DNA from: an uncultured Ruminococcus sp.
Lineage (GTDB): Bacteria; Bacillota; Clostridia; Lachnospirales; Lachnospiraceae
Length of the DNA stretch: 64,000 nt
Direction of reading: 5' to 3'
Assembly: GCA_900544395.1 (NCBI GenBank)
Contig: UQVC01000013.1
Coordinates: 1-64,000, forward strand
Shown here: one piece after another, positions 28,401 to 37,652 of the stretch
Layout: the number at the start of each line of letters is the position of its first letter
Position numbering within the stretch: position 1 is the stretch's first letter
Made by a program: the position numbers and the translations under genes
Notes under the pieces: model-generated
Told to the model about the DNA's origin: nothing
The model's input: the letters and a program-made list of their open reading frames with translations, nothing else
Databases searched by the model: none

Positions 28401-28780
28401 AACAACGCATCCATCGTCGTGATCACTGTAATCTCCTGATCTTTTTCACGTTCTGCAAGTCTACGGATCACTTCCATGCGCTGTTTCATCAGATAATTTC
28501 CCTTCAGATCCGCATGGTAGAACAAAAGATCCCTTGCCGGATAATAACAGACCTCCGAATCCAGAAAGCGGTATTCCTCATATGCTTTCTGGGCTTTTTC
28601 TTCACTGGAAAAAACGAGGACTCTGTAAGAGAACCCCTCGCCCAGCGCATACATCAAATGTGTTTTTTGTGAATTTACACAGCCTGCGATCTGCAGAATC
28701 CCTTTCTTTTGTCTTCGCCTCTGTAAAATCTCCTGATATTCTGCAAGTTCGGCAAGCGGTGCAGTAAAAGCCTGCATCAT
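25415..28780 (-). CDS. mfd: Transcription-repair coupling factor Mfd
   Basis: A 1,121-residue SF2 translocase that removes RNA polymerase stalled at DNA damage and recruits UvrA. Domains in order: a UvrB-like region (1-330), the polymerase-interacting domain with VVHENHGLGIYQGI (about 440-455), a RecG-like motor with CGDVGYGKTEIA and DEEQRFGVGHKEK, TGLDISNANTMI and LRGRVGRSNRMAYA, and the C-terminal UvrA-interacting domain. Length is normal. AAGGAAAA lies eight bases before the first of two adjacent ATGs. It follows pth by one base. Confidence 0.97.
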   Translation of the reverse strand: MMQAFTAPLAELAEYQEILQRRRQKKGILQIAGCVNSQKTHLMYALGEGFSYRVLVFSSEEKAQKAYEEYRFLDSEVCYYPARDLLFYHADLKGNYLMKQRMEVIRRLAEREKDQEITVITTMDALLDGLSPMEEVLSGRISVRSGDTVDFTELQNQLSNLGYVREVQIEGPGQFAVRGGILDVFPLTEEVPVRVELWGDEVDSIRTFDVESQRSIENLQEIEIYPAGELESSKKQSFLQYFPKEETLLLLDEPIRLAEQAKETEEEFQESIQKREEAGMEEEKELTVYAVSEILESMNQFYGIAFTALEIKCKGLQIQDTYYIQTKGVNPYNNSFEMLTRDLKRLKRNQYRVILLSGSRTRAKRLAEDLRDYDLSSFYSDDLKREVQPGEIMVAYGHVTQGYEYPMLKFMVISETDIFGRQKKKKRRKTYEGQKIHSFSELKVGDYVVHENHGLGIYQGIEKIEVDKITKDYMKISYAGGSSLYILATQLDLIQKYAGADAKKPKLNKLGSNQWTKTKNQVRGAVRKIAEDLVALYAARQEENGYQYEPDTVWQQEFEEMFPFEETEDQLQAIADTKRDMESKKIMDRLICGDVGYGKTEIAIRAAFKAVQEGKQVVYLVPTTILAQQHYNTFVQRMKEFPVRVDLLCRFRTPAQQKKTTEDLKKGLVDILIGTHRVLSKDVEFKDLGLLIIDEEQRFGVGHKEKIKKLRENVDVLTLTATPIPRTLHMSLIGIRDMSVLEEAPMDRMPIQTYVMEYNDEMVREAIQRELDRNGQVYYVYNRVSDIADVAGHVQKLVPEAVVAFAHGQMAEHELENIMYDFINGDIDVLVSTTIIETGLDISNANTMIIHDADRLGLSQMYQLRGRVGRSNRMAYAFLLYRRDKLLKEVEEKRLAAIREFTDLGSGFKIAMRDLEIRGAGNLLGAEQHGHMEAVGYDMYCKMLNEAVKQLKGEAKEESYTTIMDLNVDAYIPNTYIPNEYQKLDVYKRIAGIESEEEMDDMLEELIDRFGDIPRKVQQLLQIAGLKALAHQAYVTAVEQKGEEIKFTMYERAKVDPHKIPVLIQQYRGSLVFKAETIPYFIYQKKGKSKKEKDENILELVKKLLNDIKNLLEDRKDGIMK

Positions 28781-28781
28781 A

Positions 28782-29360
28782 CTACTTTTCCTTCTTTTTC
28801 CGATTATACTCGTTCATTGCAGTCTCCACATTTCCTGTGATGATTTCTTTCACCGCACAGACTGCATGCTCATATCCTTCTTCCATCTGCTCCTGTTCTT
28901 CTTTCGAAAAGCGTCCCAGCACATAATCCGCCAGATCCCATTTTGGCGGTTTTTCTCCCACCCCTACTTTGATACGTAAAAACACCTGGCTTCCCAGATG
29001 TGCGATGATATTTTTAATTCCGTTGTGCCCTCCGGCACTTCCCTTTGCCCGGATCCGGATCTGACCTGTTCCAAGACTGATATCATCATAAATCACAAGC
29101 AGCTCCTGTGCTTCGTCTGCTTTGTAATAATCCAAAAGACTGCGAACACTCTCTCCACTCAGGTTCATATACGTCTGCGGTTTTGCCAGGATCACTTTCT
29201 GCCCTTCGATCATTCCCTTTCCGATATAAGCCCTGTGTTTCTTTGTATCCACATCTATATTATATTTACGTGCCAGCGCATCTATGACCTCAAATCCCGC
29301 ATTATGTCTTGTTCCTTCATATTCGGCAGTTGGATTGCCAAGCCCTACAATTATAAACAT
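28782..29360 (-). CDS. pth: Peptidyl-tRNA hydrolase
   Basis: A 192-residue cytoplasmic enzyme that frees tRNA from prematurely released peptidyl-tRNA. It has the N-terminal VGLGNPTAEYEGTRHNAGF with catalytic His, KPQTYMNLSGESV, and VIYDDISLGTGQIRIRAKGSAGGHNGIKNI. All key residues are present. GAGGTG precedes the ATG. The pth-mfd pairing is common in Firmicutes. Confidence 0.96.
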   Translation of the reverse strand: MFIIVGLGNPTAEYEGTRHNAGFEVIDALARKYNIDVDTKKHRAYIGKGMIEGQKVILAKPQTYMNLSGESVRSLLDYYKADEAQELLVIYDDISLGTGQIRIRAKGSAGGHNGIKNIIAHLGSQVFLRIKVGVGEKPPKWDLADYVLGRFSKEEQEQMEEGYEHAVCAVKEIITGNVETAMNEYNRKKKEK

Positions 29361-29502
29361 CTCGTCACCTCTTCTTTTTCTGAACTGTTCCTGATACTGT
29401 GCTACTTATTTTACAAGATTCCCTCTCGTTTGTCACGCAAAAGAAACGAATATTTCATCCGATCCTCTCATAGACTGATAAAAAACAAGGAGGAACTTTC
29501 TT

Positions 29503-29988
29503 ATGAATTCAAAAACCAAAATCGTTGTCCTTCACACGAAAGAAATTATCTATACTGCGGTATTCGCGTTTCTTTGCATTCTTCTAATCGTTCTGCTTGC
29601 TGTCATGTTCCGCCCCGGACATCCCAATCAGGAATCCGACTCACACAGGCAATATACTCCCGGCACTTATACGTCTTCTCTTACCTTAAATAACAACCGG
29701 CTGGAAGTAGAAGTTACCGTTGACAGTTCCCGCATCCAATCCATCCGCTTTGCCAATCTGGATGAAACTGTTACCACCATGTTTCCTCTGATCCAGCCTG
29801 CCATCGAAGAAATCGCAGACCAGATCTATGAAACCCAGTCACTGGATGCCGTGGAACTATCTGATGATGCACCTTATACTTCTCAGATCATCCTGGATGC
29901 CATCCGACAGGCCGCAGAAAAAGCCGCAGTCAACAAAACTGCGGCTTTTACATCGCTCTTTTTTAACTATCCCTCTACGATCAGATAG
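29503..29988 (+). CDS. Membrane-anchored FMN-binding-domain-like protein
   Basis: 161 residues: a short cytosolic start, one membrane segment (about 15-35), then an extracellular domain. YTPGTYTSSLTL, VEVTVDSSRIQSIRF and SDDAPYTSQIILDAI parallel the FMN_bind pattern GxYxG...SGATxTSxAI. The Thr that carries covalent flavin in FMN_bind proteins may correspond to the Thr of APYTS. The last 21 codons run through a terminator-like hairpin (29919-29949) and overlap the convergent gene by 22 bp, so the C-terminus looks extended. AAGGAGG lies nine bases before the ATG. Confidence 0.65.
   Translation: MNSKTKIVVLHTKEIIYTAVFAFLCILLIVLLAVMFRPGHPNQESDSHRQYTPGTYTSSLTLNNNRLEVEVTVDSSRIQSIRFANLDETVTTMFPLIQPAIEEIADQIYETQSLDAVELSDDAPYTSQIILDAIRQAAEKAAVNKTAAFTSLFFNYPSTIR
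29919..29949 (+). terminator. Terminator-like hairpin inside the 3' end of the FMN-binding-like gene
   Basis: AAAAGCCGCAGT and ACTGCGGCTTTT form a perfect 12-bp stem with a 7-nt loop, ending in TTTT. It lies upstream of the gene's stop codon, so a transcript ended here would lack a stop. A second T run (CTCTTTTTT) follows eight bases later. Confidence 0.55.
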
Positions 29989-30230
29989 CGTCCGCCTGAT
30001 AAAGGAAATACTTCTGAGGCTTCTTCTAATTCTTCTTCATTCATAAATTCCACGTCTGCACCACTCTCTTCAAAGTATTCACGTACTTCTGCGAGAGAGT
30101 CCACAACTGCTGCCATACAGTCTTCCAAAAATGCCTCTGCCTCTTCCAATGTTTCTGCTACCGGTTCATCAAAGAGCTGTGACTGCTTTTCCAGAAATGT
30201 AAGCAGGCATTCCTCATCATATTCATTCAT
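29967..30230 (-). CDS. Small acidic protein of unknown function
   Basis: An 87-residue, strongly acidic protein with a helical body (EEAEAFLEDCMAAVVDSLAEVREYFEESG) and a short beta-strand end (GGRYLIVEG). I do not recognise the family. The ribosome site is weak. It starts six bases after the HAD phosphatase gene and is probably translated from the same mRNA. The composition is coherent, so it is likely a real gene. Confidence 0.6.
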   Translation of the reverse strand: MNEYDEECLLTFLEKQSQLFDEPVAETLEEAEAFLEDCMAAVVDSLAEVREYFEESGADVEFMNEEELEEASEVFPLSGGRYLIVEG

Positions 30231-30236
30231 GTACTC

Positions 30237-30917
30237 TTACCTCCCTTTTTCTTCTTCCCATGCAGATATCAGCGCAAAAATCTCCTCCGGGGTCTCTGCG
30301 ATGTACTTTGCTCCAGCCTCTTCTAAACACGCTCTGCTTCGGAATCCCCAGGAAACACCAATGGTGCGCATCCCTGCCGCATGTCCGGTCTGAATATCCA
30401 CTTCAGAATCTCCGATATAGATCGTCTCTTCTGCTGTACTGCCAAGCCGCTCTGCAATCATACAGGCTGCTGTAGGATCTGGTTTTCTTGGAACGTCTGG
30501 CTTTTGTCCCTGTATATGACAAAATCTGTCCTTCCCAAAAACAGACTCCACAACATGAACTGCCTGTCTGTCCGGCTTATTCGAAAGTACCGCACTTTGA
30601 ATCCCCTTTTGTTCCAGTAATCGCAAAAGCTGCTCAATTCCCGGATAAGGCATGACCTGATACATACAATTCTGATCAAACACTCTTGCGTAAATCTCCA
30701 TCGCCTCTTCCAGTCTGGTAATCGCCTGCTCAGATCCCGCCCGCAGCGAATGTTCTAAAAGCACCTTGCTTCCATTGCCTACAAACATCCGGCACTGCTC
30801 TTTTGTGATCCCTGGCAATCCCATCTCTTTCATCGTCAGGTTCACGGAATATGTCAGAGATTCCAACGTATCTGTCAAAGTCCCGTCCAGATCAAAAATA
30901 CAGCTTTTGTACATCAT
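30237..30917 (-). CDS. HAD-family phosphatase (phosphoglycolate phosphatase-like)
   Basis: A 226-residue HAD subfamily IA hydrolase. Motif I is IFDLDGTLTDT, motif II the AVLSNKPD region, motif III the Lys of PRKPDPTA, and motif IV IGDSEVDIQTGHAAG. The cap is helical (about 15-80), as in Gph and PpaX. The substrate cannot be told from sequence. GGAGG lies seven bases before the first of two ATGs. It is followed by the small acidic gene. Confidence 0.88.
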   Translation of the reverse strand: MMYKSCIFDLDGTLTDTLESLTYSVNLTMKEMGLPGITKEQCRMFVGNGSKVLLEHSLRAGSEQAITRLEEAMEIYARVFDQNCMYQVMPYPGIEQLLRLLEQKGIQSAVLSNKPDRQAVHVVESVFGKDRFCHIQGQKPDVPRKPDPTAACMIAERLGSTAEETIYIGDSEVDIQTGHAAGMRTIGVSWGFRSRACLEEAGAKYIAETPEEIFALISAWEEEKGR

Positions 30918-31010
30918 CTTATCGCCTCCATCTATTCTACGTGTTTATCATAGTATGAAGTGCTGAAAATTTCAACTGTAAAATGAGTTTTGTTCTGCTT
31001 TTCTCTTCAT

Positions 31011-31790
31011 TTATCCCATCAGATATTGCTTCATCACTTTCAGCGCATTCTTTTCCAGCCGACTCACCTGTGCCTGCGAAATCTGGATCTGCTCTGCCAC
31101 TTCCATCTGCGTCCTTCCTTCAAAAAAGCGAAGCTGGATGATAAAACGTTCCCGCTCGTTGAGCCGCTCCATAGCCGCTTCCAAAGACAACTCTTCTACC
31201 CAGTTCTCTTCCCGGTTCTTTTTATCACTTACCTGATCCATAATGTAAAGGGTATCTCCTCCGTCACTATATACCGGTTCATGAAGACTGACCGGCATCT
31301 GGATTGCATCCAGCGCAAATACAATCTCTTCTTTTGCAATTCCGATCTCATCTGCGATCTCCTGCACTGTCGGTTCTTTGGAATATTTTTTTACAAACCC
31401 TTCTTTTGCGTAAATGGCCTTATATGCCGTATCCCGCAGGGAACGGCTCACCCGGATGGAATTATTATCCCGAAGATACCGACGGATTTCTCCTATGATC
31501 ATCGGAACCGCATAAGTTGAAAATTTGACCAGCCTGGTGGGATCAAAATGATCGACTGCTTTCATCAGACCAACACAGCCGATCTGAAACAAGTCGTCTG
31601 CATTTTCATTATTCGATGAGAAGCGTTTGATTACACTTAAAACAAGCCTTAAATTCCCTTTGATATACTGTTCTCTTGCCGCCTCATCTCCCTGCCTGAT
31701 TTTTTCCAGCAGCGCCTCTTTTTCTTCTTCTTTTAAAAGCGGAAGTTTCGCTGTGTTCACTCCGCATAATTCTACTTTATTTCCTGCCAT
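31011..31790 (-). CDS. sigG: RNA polymerase sporulation sigma factor SigG
   Basis: 259 residues. This late forespore sigma factor has the SigG-type N-terminus NKVELCGVNTAKLP, region 2 (NLRLVLSVIKRF, DDLFQIGCVGLMKAVDHFD, KFSTYAVPMIIGEIRRYLRDN), and region 4 ending QMEVAEQIQISQAQVSRLEKNA. Similarity along its whole length separates it from SigF. In Bacillus it directly follows sigE; here a nuclease gene lies between. AGGAGG precedes the ATG. Confidence 0.95.
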   Translation of the reverse strand: MAGNKVELCGVNTAKLPLLKEEEKEALLEKIRQGDEAAREQYIKGNLRLVLSVIKRFSSNNENADDLFQIGCVGLMKAVDHFDPTRLVKFSTYAVPMIIGEIRRYLRDNNSIRVSRSLRDTAYKAIYAKEGFVKKYSKEPTVQEIADEIGIAKEEIVFALDAIQMPVSLHEPVYSDGGDTLYIMDQVSDKKNREENWVEELSLEAAMERLNERERFIIQLRFFEGRTQMEVAEQIQISQAQVSRLEKNALKVMKQYLMG

Positions 31791-31930
31791 CTGTGAATCC
31801 TCCTGTTTCTGTTCTAATTAAGAGAATTCACCATCTTACGGCAGTCTATGCGATTTTTGAAAAAATAAAGAAAGTTTTACTCCTTGACAAACTCAGTTCA
31901 CTCTGCATCATTCACAATCCTTATTTTTCA

Positions 31931-31963
31931 GAAAAAACGCGGGCAGAATCTCTTCCGCCCGCA
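31931..31963 (-). terminator. Intrinsic terminator of the beta-CASP nuclease gene
   Basis: On the minus strand, GCGGGC and GCCCGC (6 bp, extended by GAA/TTC pairs inside) are followed by TTTTTT. It lies just after the nuclease stop. From here to the sigG start, about 140 bp, I see no gene and no sure promoter. Confidence 0.75.
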
Positions 31964-31974
31964 ATTTTTCTTTC

Positions 31975-33585
<1,611 letters not shown>

Positions 33586-33661
33586 ATCGCTTCACCACCC
33601 TTTTTTCTCATTATAACACCTTTTGGGAAGAGTAAAAGCCCTTTTTTGAGATTCTTCTCAT

Positions 33662-34402
33662 TTATTCATACCGCACAATTTCCCGCTTCAGCCTCTGCAT
33701 GATTTTCTTCTCCAATCGGGAAATATAAGACTGGGAAATCCCCAGTATATCTGCTACTTCTTTCTGCGTCTTTTCTTCCCCCTCCGGATTATCCAGACCA
33801 AATCTCATCTGTACGATCATCTTTTCCCTGCTGGAAAGCTGATTGATCGCACGCACCAGGAGTTTTCGCTCTGCTTCGGTTTCCAGATCCCGGTAAATCG
33901 TATCCTCCTCGGTTCCTAAAATATCCGACAGTAACAATTCATTCCCATCCCAGTCCACATTCAGTGGTTCATCAATTGAAACTTCCATTTTGGTTTTGCT
34001 GTTTCTTCTCAAATACATCAGGATTTCATTTTCAATACATCTGGATGCATATGTAGCAAGTTTAATTTTTTTCGTTGGATTAAATGTATTGATCGCTTTG
34101 ATCAATCCTATCGTTCCAATGGAAATCAAATCTTCCACCCCGACACCTGTATTGTCAAATTTTTTCGCAATGTATACCACCAGACGAAGATTGTGCTCGA
34201 TCAGCATTTTCTTTGCCTCCTGATCATACTCTGAGCCAAGTCTTCGGATTACTTCGGTTTCCCGTTCACTTTCCAAAGGTGCCGGCAGCACTTCCGATCC
34301 ACCGATATAATGCACCTCTTTCTGTCCGGGAAACAACAATCCCTTTAAACTTGGCACTACTTTCAATTTAAACTGCTGCGGCATTGCGACTTTTACAACC
34401 AT
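33662..34402 (-). CDS. sigE: RNA polymerase sporulation sigma factor SigE (pro-sigma-E)
   Basis: A 246-residue early mother-cell sigma factor, made as an inactive precursor. The first 25-30 residues (VAMPQQFKLKVVPSLKGLLF) match the membrane-associated pro-sequence cut by SpoIIGA. Region 2 (NLRLVVYIAKKFDNTGVGVEDLISIGTIGLIKAI) and region 4 (EVADILGISQSYISRLEKKI) are complete. AGGAGG lies eight bases before the ATG. It overlaps spoIIGA by 35 bp, so both are made from the Spo0A-type promoter upstream of spoIIGA. Confidence 0.96.
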   Translation of the reverse strand: MVVKVAMPQQFKLKVVPSLKGLLFPGQKEVHYIGGSEVLPAPLESERETEVIRRLGSEYDQEAKKMLIEHNLRLVVYIAKKFDNTGVGVEDLISIGTIGLIKAINTFNPTKKIKLATYASRCIENEILMYLRRNSKTKMEVSIDEPLNVDWDGNELLLSDILGTEEDTIYRDLETEAERKLLVRAINQLSSREKMIVQMRFGLDNPEGEEKTQKEVADILGISQSYISRLEKKIMQRLKREIVRYE

Positions 34403-35183
34403 TTTCTTTTCCTCCTATTATTTCCGGGTTGATGATCATCTGATATCTCCCCTGTTCTGATAATTGTTCTTCACATATTCCAACCAACGGATGTTCAATC
34501 CAGAACTTACATTCCTGCTCAATATACATTTTTTTCAGTTCGTAAATCGGCATCATACCATGTCCTCCTATGGTATGATACGGAATCTCATCCCTTGCTT
34601 CTGTCTGATCAAGCAATCTCAAAGCGGCTCTTTTTTCCAGAACGCAAACCGGTCTTTTACTTCTGGGATCCGTCAGAACATTCCCCGTATCCCAAAGTGC
34701 CTGCACCGTACAGGATCGCTTTTCTGTATATAGCGTGACATAGCAGATATTCTGTTGATACTCCCGTAAGTTTGACAAAAAACTCCAGATGAACCGGATT
34801 CCATAAAAGCAGGCTACTGCTGTTCCAAAATAGAAACTCACACTTTTTACATAAGGTTTCAGCATTCCCAAGACTCCTCCGAATAGTATGGACACAAAAT
34901 ACAATAGAATATATGCTCTTAAAAACTCACCGAGCCCATCCAGCTGAATCCCCATCCACAACATTGCCGGTCCTGCCAGCAAATGAAGGACTAAAAGCTG
35001 TGCCCCTCCCACTGGCAGCCATGTCATCAACACACAGGAAACTCCTGCGCCAAACGCTCCTGCCCCGAACACCCGCCCGGTATTGCCTCGCTTTTTCATC
35101 AATCCCTTCACAGACAATAACACAAGCGAATCCATCATAAAATTCGCCAAAAACATGACATCTATGTATACTTCACAGTACAT
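34368..35183 (-). CDS. spoIIGA: Sigma-E processing peptidase SpoIIGA
   Basis: A 271-residue membrane aspartic protease that removes the sigma-E pro-sequence in the mother cell. The N-terminal half has about five membrane segments. The C-terminal half carries ALWDTGN, the D-T-G-type catalytic motif of a dimeric aspartic protease. GAGGAGG is seven bases before the ATG at 35183; the longer frame from 35225 has no ribosome site. It is the first gene of the spoIIGA-sigE operon. Confidence 0.93.
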   Translation of the reverse strand: MYCEVYIDVMFLANFMMDSLVLLSVKGLMKKRGNTGRVFGAGAFGAGVSCVLMTWLPVGGAQLLVLHLLAGPAMLWMGIQLDGLGEFLRAYILLYFVSILFGGVLGMLKPYVKSVSFYFGTAVACFYGIRFIWSFLSNLREYQQNICYVTLYTEKRSCTVQALWDTGNVLTDPRSKRPVCVLEKRAALRLLDQTEARDEIPYHTIGGHGMMPIYELKKMYIEQECKFWIEHPLVGICEEQLSEQGRYQMIINPEIIGGKENGCKSRNAAAV

Positions 35184-35230
35184 ACCGCCCTCCTCTTTTT
35201 CGTTGGTATCATGACATTCAAACAAACTTT

Positions 35231-35295
35231 ATTATAATCTCGATCTTTTTGAAATTTTGTCAGAAACTGACAGAGAAACAGACTTTATTTCGACA
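35231..35295 (-). promoter_or_regulatory. spoIIG-type promoter with Spo0A box
   Basis: On the minus strand, -10 TATAAT (35231-35236) and -35-like CTGACA (35258-35263) are 21 bp apart. An exact TGTCGAA (35289-35295), the Spo0A box core, lies 25 bp further upstream. A weaker TGTCAGT (near 35265-35271) sits next to the -35. In Bacillus subtilis spoIIG, a SigA promoter with an unusually long 22-bp spacer is switched on by Spo0A bound upstream; this arrangement is the same. Confidence 0.75.
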
Positions 35296-35311
35296 ACATC
35301 TGTTTTGAACT

Positions 35312-35346
35312 GAAAAAAGGACAGACTTCCTATCGAAATCTGTCCC
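35312..35346 (-). terminator. Intrinsic terminator of ftsZ
   Basis: On the minus strand, GGACAGA and TCTGTCC (7 bp) with a 13-nt loop are followed by TTTTTT. It separates ftsZ from the spoIIGA promoter. Confidence 0.75.
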
Positions 35347-35359
35347 TGAATAATTATTG

Positions 35360-36532
35360 TTATTTTTTGAAGAAGTCCGGAATCTTAATGGACTGTTCTT
35401 TGACTGTACTTGTCGGTACTCTGCCCTGTCCCTGCAAAGTCGGGATTGTAGAACTTCCGGACGTACGTCCTGCATTATACTCTGTACCAGCTGTTCTTGG
35501 ATACTTGTCTGCATTCGGAAGAATAGATCCCATCTTCTGCTGTCCTTCCAGTCTTGCTTTTAATTTGGATGCGCTTCCTCCTACATTGTGAAGACCTGTT
35601 GCAATAACTGTGATCGTAGCTTCATCAGATCTTGTATCATCATACATTGCACCAAAGATAATATTCGCATTCTCTCCGGCAAGTTCCTGTACATAATCTG
35701 CTGCATCAGATGCATCCATAAGTGTAATATCACCGGAAATATTGATGATAACGTGAGATGCTCCCTGGATGGTGGTCTCAAGCAACGGACTTGCAACAGC
35801 CTGTTTCACTGCCTCAAGAGCCTTATCATCACCGCGTCCTTCACCGATACCGATGTGCGCGATTCCCTTATCTTTCATAACAGTCTGGATATCTGCAAAG
35901 TCAAGGTTGATCAGAGATGGTACGTTGATCAGATCTGTAATACCCTGAATCCCCTGCTGAAGAACCTCGTCCGCTTTCTTCAGCGCTTCCGGCATTGTGG
36001 TTCTGCGATCTACGACTTCCAGAAGTTTATCATTTGGAATCACGATCATGGTATCTACATTTTCTTTTAATTTATCAATACCTGCCAGCGCATTTGCCAT
36101 CCTTGTGCGAGACTCAAAACGGAATGGCTTTGTCACAACTGCAACTGTCAATGCACCCTGCTCTTTTGCAATACGTGCAACTACCGGAGCTGCTCCTGTT
36201 CCTGTTCCACCGCCCATTCCACAGGTAACGAATACCATATCTGCACCTTTGAGTGCTGCGGAAATCTCTTCTGCACTTTCTTCTGCTGCCTTTTCTCCTA
36301 CTTCCGGCTGTGCACCTGCACCAAGTCCTTTTGTAAGCTTTTCACCAATCTGCATCAATGTTGGTGCTTTGCATAACTGCAGCGCCTGCTTATCTGTATT
36401 CACTGCTATAAATTCTACACCTGCAATCTGCTCGTCGATCATGCGGTTTACTGCGTTGTTTCCGCCTCCGCCGACTCCGACAACAATAATTCTTGCAGCT
36501 GCTTCTGATTCATTCGTCTTAATCTCTAACAA
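35360..36532 (-). CDS. ftsZ: Cell division protein FtsZ
   Basis: The tubulin-like GTPase that forms the division ring. GVGGGGNNAVNRM, the tubulin signature GGGTGTGAAPVVA, the synergy-loop region and the C-terminal SIKIPDFFKK peptide, which binds FtsA/SepF-type partners, are all present. The first ATG (36562) has no ribosome site. AAGGAGG stands eight bases before a TTG at 36532, giving MLEIKTNESEAAARIIVVG, which matches the usual clostridial N-terminus; I therefore choose the TTG (390 residues). It has its own promoter (36647-36675) and terminator. Confidence 0.96.
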   Translation of the reverse strand: MLEIKTNESEAAARIIVVGVGGGGNNAVNRMIDEQIAGVEFIAVNTDKQALQLCKAPTLMQIGEKLTKGLGAGAQPEVGEKAAEESAEEISAALKGADMVFVTCGMGGGTGTGAAPVVARIAKEQGALTVAVVTKPFRFESRTRMANALAGIDKLKENVDTMIVIPNDKLLEVVDRRTTMPEALKKADEVLQQGIQGITDLINVPSLINLDFADIQTVMKDKGIAHIGIGEGRGDDKALEAVKQAVASPLLETTIQGASHVIINISGDITLMDASDAADYVQELAGENANIIFGAMYDDTRSDEATITVIATGLHNVGGSASKLKARLEGQQKMGSILPNADKYPRTAGTEYNAGRTSGSSTIPTLQGQGRVPTSTVKEQSIKIPDFFKK

Positions 36533-36646
36533 GGGTAGTTCCTCCTTCGTCGTCCTATTCATCTTATTTTATACATCCCAGACTGGACAAACTTTTTCGT
36601 TGTCCGAACATCGTAATATGTATGAACAATAGAATTCAATAAGTAT

Positions 36647-36675
36647 ATAATATAGTCTTTCTCCTAAATAATCAA
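36647..36675 (-). promoter_or_regulatory. SigA-type promoter of ftsZ
   Basis: On the minus strand, TTGATT (36670-36675), a 17-bp spacer and TATTAT (36647-36652). The leader of about 100 nt contains a small hairpin (GGACAAC with GTTTGTCC, near 36585-36606). Confidence 0.65.
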
Positions 36676-36708
36676 TAGATTTTTGTGGATTTTCTGTTTT
36701 TTTTATTT

Positions 36709-37626
36709 TTATTCAAGGGATCCGGAAGCATTAAAATCCGGCATTCCTTCTTCCTGCTGTATCTCTCCCTGGGTTCCTGTCTGTTCTTCCGGTTTCGGTT
36801 CAGATCCTTCCTGCAGAGATTCTCCTGCATCAGATGTCTCTTGCGTTTTCTCTGACGGATCCGTGTTCTCCGGACTTCCCGCTTCTCCTTCTGCCTGTTC
36901 TGGAACAAAACGGACAGCACTGCCTGCCGTCTCATAATTTTCCAGATGAAGAATCCCTGCCTGCCCTGCATAGTTCTCATTTAATTTTTCCAGGATCGGA
37001 CGGATCTGTGCAACCTTCATCTCATAATTTCCTTTTCCCAGCCACACCGTGACCACTCCAAAGGTCAAATTGATCCCCCCATCCTGACAGATCAGACGAT
37101 CCGAATCCAGTTCATATTTCTTCAGAAGCCTGGTCACTTCTACGATGCGCTCAAAAATTTTCTTTTCTGTCACCGGAAGCTTTTGGTTCATTTTCACTTT
37201 GGCTTCCTGAAGCTCCAGTCCTTCAATAAATGGAGCTCCGGGGATCAGCTCTGTCGTTTTCAGCACAGCCGTTCCTTCCTGATCAAAATACACCAGTTCT
37301 CCCTGATAATCGAAATATCCAAGAAATTCTTTTTCCTTTACCTGCATGGTCACGGTCCACGGGTTTTTCACGGAGACTTTCACGGATTCTATTGCTGCCG
37401 GTTTTGTTACATCCTCTTGATTGTATTTCCACCAGATATAAAGGGAATTAAATGCATATTTGTCTTTCTGTATCCATTCTACTAATTCTTTCTCCTGACA
37501 ATACCGGTTCCCTGTCACTTCTATTTTTTTTGTCTGAAACAGAAGAAATCCGGCAAAAAACAAGATCAGAACTGATAACACTGTGATCAGCGCTGCCATC
37601 CGGATTTTCTTTCTCTTTTGCTGCAT
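36709..37626 (-). CDS. ftsQ: Cell division protein FtsQ/DivIB
   Basis: A 305-residue bitopic division protein. A basic cytosolic start is followed by one membrane segment (about 10-30), then a POTRA domain (IEVTGNRYCQEKELVEWI) and a beta domain (about 100-230). The last 70 residues are low-complexity, rich in Glu, Gln, Pro and Ser. It acts in the FtsQLB complex outside the membrane. AGGAGG is upstream. It follows ftsW by 26 bp. Confidence 0.88.
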   Translation of the reverse strand: MQQKRKKIRMAALITVLSVLILFFAGFLLFQTKKIEVTGNRYCQEKELVEWIQKDKYAFNSLYIWWKYNQEDVTKPAAIESVKVSVKNPWTVTMQVKEKEFLGYFDYQGELVYFDQEGTAVLKTTELIPGAPFIEGLELQEAKVKMNQKLPVTEKKIFERIVEVTRLLKKYELDSDRLICQDGGINLTFGVVTVWLGKGNYEMKVAQIRPILEKLNENYAGQAGILHLENYETAGSAVRFVPEQAEGEAGSPENTDPSEKTQETSDAGESLQEGSEPKPEEQTGTQGEIQQEEGMPDFNASGSLE

Positions 37627-37652
37627 CCATCCTCCTCCTTTTCTTCTTAACT

